Below, piece by piece: positions 6,259 through 10,466 of a stretch of 10,466 bases of DNA. The position numbers were made by a program, and so were the translations under genes. How positions within the stretch are numbered: position 1 is the first letter of the stretch; every line of letters starts with the position of its first letter. A model generated the notes under the pieces. The model saw only the letters and a program-made list of their open reading frames with translations, was not told the origin of the DNA and made no database searches. This stretch comes from Clostridiales bacterium (GTDB lineage: Bacteria > Bacillota > Clostridia > Lachnospirales > WQUN01): positions 1 to 10,466 of the forward strand of contig JAITPB010000182.1 in the NCBI GenBank assembly GCA_031289625.1. The letters run 5' to 3'.

Positions 6259-6756
6259 ATGCGGGAATGCGCAGCCAAAGTCAGCGACGTAAGTACACCG
6301 GCCAGCGTGTTGGACGATGTCCGGAGCCTGGCCGCCAGGTACAGAGGCCAGCCGGAAAAAGTTATCCAGGTGGTGCGCGAGGCGCAAGCCCTGTCCAACA
6401 ACGGCGCCCCGTTGGACGTGGCGCGCGTCATCGGCGAGGAAATGGGCGTGCCGGTGTCGAAGATCTACGACATCGCGACCTTCTATTCGTTTTTGTCGGT
6501 CAAGCCGCGCGGCAAAAATATCATCCGGATCTGCCGCAGCGCTCCAAGCCATGCCCGTGGCTGTCAGGAGGTTATTGACGCGTTTAAGAAAATTTTGGGC
6601 ATTGAACTGGGCGAGACTACGCTCGACGGCAAATTCACGCTGGAAACTTGTGAATGTCTTGGCATTTGTCATTTGTCGCCCTCTGTAATGATCAACAAGA
6701 CTGTGCATGGTCATCTTTCACCTGAAAAAGTGCCGGCTTTATTGAACAAGTATTAA
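6259..6756 (+). CDS. hydC: NuoE-like [2Fe-2S] subunit of NADH-linked hydrogenase
   Basis: This 165-residue protein belongs to the thioredoxin-like [2Fe-2S] family of NuoE, HydC and HndA. It would pass electrons to or from the HydB flavin subunit in the cytoplasm. The ATG at 6259 is chosen for GGGAGG 8 nt upstream. An N-terminal helical part (to about residue 80, with the typical KIYDIATFYSFLS) precedes the cluster domain. The family ligand pattern is C-x4-C then C-x3-C. Here the first pair reads C92-R-S-A-P-S97, so the second ligand is Ser, while the second pair C133/C137 is present in CECLGIC. Extra Cys residues sit nearby at 102 and 131. The motif GETTLDGKFTLET (118-130) is otherwise textbook. 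It is first in the operon with hydB and hydA. Confidence 0.92.
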   Translation: MRECAAKVSDVSTPASVLDDVRSLAARYRGQPEKVIQVVREAQALSNNGAPLDVARVIGEEMGVPVSKIYDIATFYSFLSVKPRGKNIIRICRSAPSHARGCQEVIDAFKKILGIELGETTLDGKFTLETCECLGICHLSPSVMINKTVHGHLSPEKVPALLNKY

Positions 6757-6771
6757 TATTTTTTTCACAAT

Positions 6772-6862
6772 AAAATCTTTTCCATAACAAAATCTTTTCC
6801 ATAATAAAATCTTCATAATAAAATCTTTTCCATAATAAAATTGTCTTCATAAAATTTCTTCC
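6772..6862. repeat. AT-rich tandem repeats between hydC and hydB
   Basis: About six copies of a unit close to AAAATCTTTTCCATAAT run head to tail. Units begin at 6772, 6789, 6806, 6820, 6837 and 6851, with lengths 17, 17, 14, 17, 14 and about 12. The 14-base copies lack the same type of short segment, so all lengths differ by multiples near 3. Each full copy ends in CATAAC or CATAAT, resembling a -10 box. They fill most of the 160-nt gap between the hydC stop and the hydB ATG. They are not CRISPR repeats: there are no spacers. Confidence 0.8.
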
Positions 6863-6880
6863 GAATGGGGGGAGCGCGTG

Positions 6881-6906
6881 CCTCACCTACCGAGGGTGGG
6901 GCTTTT
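6881..6906 (+). other. Hairpin just before hydB
   Basis: CCTCACC (6881-6887) can pair with GGTGGGG (6895-6901), six Watson-Crick pairs and one G-U, around TACCGAG, and CTTTT follows. It could act as a weak intrinsic terminator or attenuator after the repeats, lowering hydB-hydA relative to hydC, or as a structure at the 5' end of hydB. Four T are few for a strong terminator. It would be inside the coding region if hydB starts at the GTG at 6878. Confidence 0.35.
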
Positions 6907-6919
6907 AGCGCGGCGTATT

Positions 6920-8203
6920 ATGAACGAGACACGCATTGTACTGCGCAACGTCGGCAAGATCAACCCGCGTTCAATTGACGATTATGTCGGGTTCGGCGGG
7001 TATTCCATACTCAAAAAAGCCATTGAAATGGGCCCGGACGCGATCATTGACATCATAAAGCGATCCGGTCTGCGCGGCCGGGGCGGGGCGGGTTTTCCCA
7101 CAGGCCTGAAATGGGAATTTACCAAAAATGCCGCATCCGATGTTAAATATATTGTCTGCAACGCGGACGAAGGAGAACCAGGTACCAACAAAGACCGAAT
7201 CATCGTCGAAAACGATCCCAACAGCGTATTTGAAGGCATGGCCATCGCGGGCGTCGCGGTTGGCGCGGAAATGGGCTACATATATTTACGCGTGGAATAT
7301 CCCGGCGCCGACCTCATACTGCGCGCCGCGCTGGCGGAAGCGCGTGCTGCCGGATATCTGGGGCAAAACATCATGAATACTGGCGTGAATTTTGATATTG
7401 AGGTCGTGCTGGGCGCGGGCGCGTATGTCTGCGGAGAGGAAACCGCTTTGTTGAACTCCATGGAAGGCAAACGCGGAGAACCGCGCTTTAAGCCGCCGTT
7501 TCCCGGTGTGTCCGGGTATCACGGCAAGCCGACCGTTATCAATAATGGGGAAACATTCGCGAACATCACTTATATTATTGACTACGGCCCGGAAGATTTT
7601 GCGCGCATCGGCACGGAATCTTCGCCGGGTACAAAACTTTTTACGCTGTGCGGCAATGTGGAGCGCCGGGGGGTCTATGAGTTCCCCATGGGCATCACGC
7701 TGCGCGAATTGATTTACGACGTAGGCGGCGGCATTCCCAGAGGCCGCCAGCTTAAAGCGGTTCAGACCGGCGGTTCTTCCGGCACGTTCGTTACGCCGGA
7801 TAAACTCGACATGCACATGGACATGAACCTCGCCGCCGCCCATGGCGCGACGATGGGATCCGGCGCGGTGCTGGTGATTGACGACAGACACTCGATTCCG
7901 GAACTCGCATTGAACATTACGGAATTTTTCGTCGGGGAGAGCTGCGGCAAATGTACACCCTGCCGCGAAGGCGCCATGCGCCTTTACCAGCTTATCCAGA
8001 AATTTATGAGCGGCGAGGCCAGCCTGGCCGATATTGACACAGTGAAAGAGCTTTCAACGACCATGGGGCTCGCGTCGCTCTGCGGCCTGGGGCAGACTGT
8101 CTCCACGGCGATACTCACGACCATTGACAGCTTCAGAGATGAATATCTTGCCCATACCTACAGCGGATCGCGCGATGGAAGGAGGACGACGACCAATGCC
8201 TAA
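6920..8203 (+). CDS. hydB: NuoF-like NADH/FMN subunit of hydrogenase
   Basis: HydB carries FMN, the NAD(H) site and one [4Fe-4S] cluster and exchanges electrons between NADH and HydA. The 427 residues contain LRGRGGAGFPTGLKW (51-65) for nucleotide binding, CNADEGEPGTNKDR (80-93), the flavin-site GAGAYVCGEETALLNSMEG (166-184 region), and the cluster motif SCGKCTPC with C342, C345, C348 and later C388. It covers only the NuoF core: the N-terminal [2Fe-2S] domain and the C-terminal ferredoxin domain of Thermotoga-type HydB or HndC are absent. The ATG at 6920 fits the family N-terminus (RIVLRN), but its ribosome site is poor. A GTG at 6878 has GGGGGGAG only 3 nt upstream and would add 14 residues; I could not decide firmly. 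The 3' end overlaps hydA by 8 nt. Confidence 0.94.
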   Translation: MNETRIVLRNVGKINPRSIDDYVGFGGYSILKKAIEMGPDAIIDIIKRSGLRGRGGAGFPTGLKWEFTKNAASDVKYIVCNADEGEPGTNKDRIIVENDPNSVFEGMAIAGVAVGAEMGYIYLRVEYPGADLILRAALAEARAAGYLGQNIMNTGVNFDIEVVLGAGAYVCGEETALLNSMEGKRGEPRFKPPFPGVSGYHGKPTVINNGETFANITYIIDYGPEDFARIGTESSPGTKLFTLCGNVERRGVYEFPMGITLRELIYDVGGGIPRGRQLKAVQTGGSSGTFVTPDKLDMHMDMNLAAAHGATMGSGAVLVIDDRHSIPELALNITEFFVGESCGKCTPCREGAMRLYQLIQKFMSGEASLADIDTVKELSTTMGLASLCGLGQTVSTAILTTIDSFRDEYLAHTYSGSRDGRRTTTNA

Positions 8204-9920
8204 ACTGACAATTGATAACATCCAAGTGGAAGCCGAACCCGGCGATACAATCCTCAAGGCGGCGGCAAAGATAGGGATAAAGATTCCGACGCTTTGCCAT
8301 CATCCTGATCAGGCTGTCAAAGCCAATTGCCGCATATGCGTTGTGGAAGTCGAGGGGCAGCGCGTGTTGCAGCCAGCCTGCAGTTTTCCCGCCTCTGAGG
8401 GCTTGATCGTGAAAACCAACTCATCCAAAGCCCGCCTTGCCCGGCGCAATATTTTGGAACTCATCCTCGCGCACCATAACAGGGAATGTCTTACATGTCC
8501 GCGCGGCGGCGGCTGCGAATTGCAGACGGTATCCGAAATGCTGAATTTTAACGGAGAAATCCGGTATGAAAACCATATGCGAGGCCACGGCAAAGATTAC
8601 AGCTCGCCGTCCATCGTGCGTGATCCTTCAAAATGTATTGTCTGCGAACGCTGTATCTATGCCTGTTCGCAAATCCAGACAGTCAACGTGCTCTCAAAAG
8701 AAAATCGCGGGTTCCATACCACGGTCGCGACGGCGTACAATCTGCCGCTGAGCGAAACATCTTGCGTGTTTTGCGGTCAGTGTGTGCAAGCCTGCCCGGT
8801 TGGCGCGCTGACTATGCGCGACGACACCAAAGAGGTTTGGAAAGCCATTGAGGATCCGGACAAATGGGTGGTTGCGCAATGTGCGCCGACCGTTCGAATC
8901 ACTTTGGCCGAAGCGCTGGGTGAACCGCCCGGAACAGTCAGCACGGGGCGCCTCGTCACCGCCATGCGCGCGCTGGGCTTCAACGCGGTTTTCGATACGG
9001 ATTTTTCAGCGGATTTGACGATTATGGAAGAAGGCTCGGAGTTGCTGCACCGGATTCAAAACGGCGGCACACTGCCGATGATTACGTCGTGCAGCCCTGG
9101 ATGGGTCAATTTCTGCGAAGCTTATTATGACGATCAGCTGGCTCATCTTTCCACCTGCAAATCGCCCCAGCAAATGTTTGGCGCAGTGTTGAAAACGTAT
9201 TACGCCGACAAATGCGGACGTGATATTGATTCTTTGTACAGCGTTTCCATCATGCCCTGCACCGCGAAAAAGCACGAGCGGCTGCGTCCGGCCATGGCTT
9301 CTAGCGGCCGCCGCGATGTGGATTGCGTGCTGACCGTTCAGGAACTCGCGCGCATGATCAAATCCGCTGGGTTAGATTTTGCCCGCTTGCCTGAATCTGA
9401 TTTTGACCTGCCCTTTGGCCTAGGTTCTGGCGCGGGTGAGATTTTCGGCGCGACAGGCGGTGTTATGGAGGCCGCCCTGCGCACGGTTTATGAGATTGTC
9501 ACTGGCCGTGAACTGGAAAATATTGAGTTTACCGATGTACGCGGCTTTGCGGGTGTAAAGGAAGCCGCGGTGGATTTGGACGGCACGGAAGTTAAAATTG
9601 CCGTTGCGCATGGGCTTTCCAACGCGCGCCTTCTCATGGATCAGCTGCGCGAGGGACAGTCGCCGTATCACTTTATAGAAGTCATGGCCTGCCCCGGCGG
9701 ATGTATCGGCGGCGGCGGCAACCCGATTAAAAACTGGGCCAAGATGGATAAACGCCTGGACGCTGTTTATGAGACCGACAGGTCCCTTCCGATCCGAAAG
9801 TCTCACAAAAATCCGGCGATCAAGCAGCTTTATGATGAATTCCTCAAAGAGCCGCTGGGCGAGCTTCCGCATAAATTGCTTCACACGCATTATTCGTCGC
9901 GCGCCGCGCTGACGAAATAA
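8196..9920 (+). CDS. hydA: [FeFe] hydrogenase catalytic subunit, M3 type
   Basis: HydA interconverts H2 and protons plus electrons at the H-cluster. The ATG at 8196 is chosen for AAGGAGG (8179-8185) 10 nt upstream and the 8-nt overlap with hydB. The 574 residues match the length of Clostridium pasteurianum CpI, and most cofactor positions share its numbers. There is a plant-type [2Fe-2S] domain (C34, C45, C48, C62), a His-ligated cluster (H94, C98, C101, C107), and two [4Fe-4S] clusters (C147, C150, C153, C200 and C157, C190, C193, C196). The H-cluster domain has TSCSPGW (297-303), MPCTAKK with C355, GGVMEAALR (421-429) and MACPGGC with C499 and C503. The proton path residues C299, E279, S319, E282 and R286 are all present. 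Position 300, a cluster ligand Cys in CpI, is Ser here. With HydB and HydC it should form an NAD(H)-linked complex; maturases HydE, HydF and HydG are not in the window. Confidence 0.96.
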   Translation: MPKLTIDNIQVEAEPGDTILKAAAKIGIKIPTLCHHPDQAVKANCRICVVEVEGQRVLQPACSFPASEGLIVKTNSSKARLARRNILELILAHHNRECLTCPRGGGCELQTVSEMLNFNGEIRYENHMRGHGKDYSSPSIVRDPSKCIVCERCIYACSQIQTVNVLSKENRGFHTTVATAYNLPLSETSCVFCGQCVQACPVGALTMRDDTKEVWKAIEDPDKWVVAQCAPTVRITLAEALGEPPGTVSTGRLVTAMRALGFNAVFDTDFSADLTIMEEGSELLHRIQNGGTLPMITSCSPGWVNFCEAYYDDQLAHLSTCKSPQQMFGAVLKTYYADKCGRDIDSLYSVSIMPCTAKKHERLRPAMASSGRRDVDCVLTVQELARMIKSAGLDFARLPESDFDLPFGLGSGAGEIFGATGGVMEAALRTVYEIVTGRELENIEFTDVRGFAGVKEAAVDLDGTEVKIAVAHGLSNARLLMDQLREGQSPYHFIEVMACPGGCIGGGGNPIKNWAKMDKRLDAVYETDRSLPIRKSHKNPAIKQLYDEFLKEPLGELPHKLLHTHYSSRAALTK

Positions 9921-9925
9921 AAAAA

Positions 9926-9994
9926 ATAAAAAATAAGAAAACAGCGCTATCGTGATGGCTTGCTTTACGATAGCGCTGTTTTTTTATTTTTTAT
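9926..9994. terminator. Long bidirectional terminator after hydA
   Basis: The arm 9926-9953 pairs with 9967-9994 along 28 positions with a single G-U pair, around a 13-nt loop. The GC-rich core is CAGCGCTATCGT / ACGATAGCGCTG, flanked by A-rich and T-rich tracts. The stem begins 6 nt after the hydA stop codon. The tract TTTTTTT on the plus side ends the hyd operon, and the A-tracts give an equally good T-run for anything transcribed leftward from 9995-10466. Confidence 0.9.
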
Positions 9995-10235
9995 GATTCT
10001 TCGGCTTTCATTTTTTCTATCAGCGGCATCGTGCCAATCCGATGCGGGCAAGATGCGCCAGGAGAAACGCATAAGATTTTTTTGGAGCTGAAATGGGAGT
10101 GCGGAACGGAAATATGAATAAAAAACTGAGCGTAGATTTGGGAAACACGGTAGGAGCGGAAATAATATTGCAATAATTACATCTACAAAATTCGCTGACG
10201 CTCAAAAGGGCATAACACCCCTTGGTCTTGATTCG
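9995..10235. other. AT-rich region without a recognisable gene
   Basis: No reading frame here has a ribosome site or a family resemblance. A minus-strand frame of about 60 codons (10173-9991) stops exactly where the terminator 9926-9994 begins, which could mark the tail of a decayed or very small gene. Its sequence, ending in MPLIEKMKAEES, is not recognised. On the plus strand a 27-codon frame from an ATG near 10093 is equally unconvincing. The region may hold gene debris. Confidence 0.35.
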
Positions 10236-10244
10236 CTAATTTTG
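10186..10244 (-). terminator. Nested inverted repeats, possible minus-strand terminator
   Basis: CAAAATTCGC (10186-10195) and GCTAATTTTG (10235-10244) are complementary at nine of ten positions, and inside them AAGGG (10206-10210) pairs with CCCTT (10219-10223). Read leftward, the inner hairpin is followed by four T. It lies just downstream of the stop codon of the minus-strand frame at 10236, so it may terminate that transcript. The T-run is short. Confidence 0.35.
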
Positions 10245-10466
10245 TCGAAAAATAATTATTTTCTTTCTTTTACTACTGATTTTTGCAGAGCCTCGGCTAT
10301 CGTATCCTCCATCAAGTATACCAAGTATTACCGTCAACAGCTCTGTGAGGGACCAGCCAATAAGCTTTCTAATTTTTTTAAGACCGATTTTATATATTGG
10401 CTGAACCAGCTTCAAAAGCGTCAGCGCCATTTTATTAAGGATGCTTAAATTATTGAAAGCATTTTT
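10236..10466 (-). CDS. Possible partial ORF open at right edge, unknown
   Basis: On the minus strand a frame enters from the window edge and stays open for about 76 codons to a TAG at 10236. An internal ATG at 10430 would give 64 codons but has no ribosome site, so the start is probably outside. The visible part is rich in Leu, Ile and Lys, with a hydrophobic stretch (IGWSLTELLTVILGILDGG) followed by a basic tail ending in KRKKIIIFRQN. This suggests a membrane-associated C-terminus, but no family is recognised. A plus-strand frame at 10242-10448 covers the same bases and is followed by a small hairpin with T residues, so the coding strand, if any, is uncertain. Confidence 0.25.
   Translation of the reverse strand, partial: KNAFNNLSILNKMALTLLKLVQPIYKIGLKKIRKLIGWSLTELLTVILGILDGGYDSRGSAKISSKRKKIIIFRQN
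10441..10466 (+). terminator. Weak hairpin with T-run at window end
   Basis: ATGCTT (10441-10446) can pair with AAGCAT (10457-10462) around a 10-nt loop, followed by at least four T at the window edge. It could terminate a plus-strand transcript from 10242-10448, or be chance in AT-rich sequence. Confidence 0.25.

Noticed and set aside
5963..6260. T-box or other riboswitch controlling proB
   Set aside because: The proB promoter gives a leader of only about 16 nt, which leaves no room for such an element.
6772..6862. CRISPR-like array
   Set aside because: Copies are head to tail without unique spacers, too short and AT-rich, and no cas genes are nearby.
6692..6886. 64-codon minus-strand frame with repeated peptide
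   Set aside because: The repeating peptide is simply the translation of the AT-rich tandem repeats, and it has no supporting start signal.
7286..7891. 201-codon minus-strand frame
   Set aside because: It is antisense to hydB, whose motifs are intact. The frame is an artefact of GC-rich codons.
8124..8195. Earlier hydA start at 8124
   Set aside because: It would add 24 residues inside hydB with no family match. The ATG at 8196 has AAGGAGG upstream and the standard N-terminus.
9926..9994. MITE or other small mobile element
   Set aside because: It is a single hairpin with a T-run right after a stop codon and no target duplication, so a terminator explains it.

Overview
The window reads as a chromosomal segment of an anaerobic Gram-positive bacterium, most likely class Clostridia. 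The grounds are AGGAGG-type ribosome sites, TTG starts, sigma-A-like promoters, a PUA-less ProB and an NAD(H)-linked [FeFe] hydrogenase. Base composition looks near 50% GC in genes and AT-rich between them. This placement is inference; there is no rRNA or other taxonomic marker.

Left part (1-904): no intact known gene. It holds a perfect 12-bp inverted repeat, a strong bidirectional hairpin, a possible 44-codon ORF, and, on the minus strand, a decayed open frame whose last ~80 residues resemble the C-terminus of glutamine-dependent NAD+ synthetase (NadE). About 500 residues of that enzyme are missing.

925-3249 (+): one large gene for a half ABC exporter of the Rv1747/ABCG type: two FHA domains, an ATPase, then a six-helix membrane domain. 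It ends in a bidirectional terminator shared with the convergent proline operon.

5962-3313 (-): proB, a small zinc-ribbon/two-helix membrane protein of unknown function, and proA. ProB and ProA make glutamate-5-semialdehyde for proline synthesis. The promoter of proB overlaps a cluster of CCGCAA/TTGCGG palindromes.

6259-9920 (+): a three-gene hydrogenase operon running divergently from proB: hydC (NuoE-like [2Fe-2S] subunit), hydB (short NuoF-like NADH/FMN subunit) and hydA (574-aa M3-type [FeFe] hydrogenase). It has its own promoter, a candidate Rex (NADH/NAD+ sensor) site in the leader, AT-rich tandem repeats between hydC and hydB, translational overlap of hydB and hydA, and a long terminator. 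Together the proteins should couple NADH and H+/H2, perhaps with ferredoxin. The compact subunits resemble the NADH-dependent Syntrophomonas type more than the large Thermotoga bifurcating enzyme. Two cluster-ligand positions normally Cys are Ser: HydC S97 and HydA S300.

Right part (9995-10466): AT-rich, with no recognisable gene. It holds one ORF open at the window edge on the minus strand and several hairpins.

No mobile element, CRISPR array, tRNA or rRNA was recognised. The most useful leads are the Cys-to-Ser changes, the Rex-like site, the repeat-filled gap in the hyd operon, the palindromes on the proB promoter, the zinc-ribbon gene inside the pro operon and the nadE remnant.
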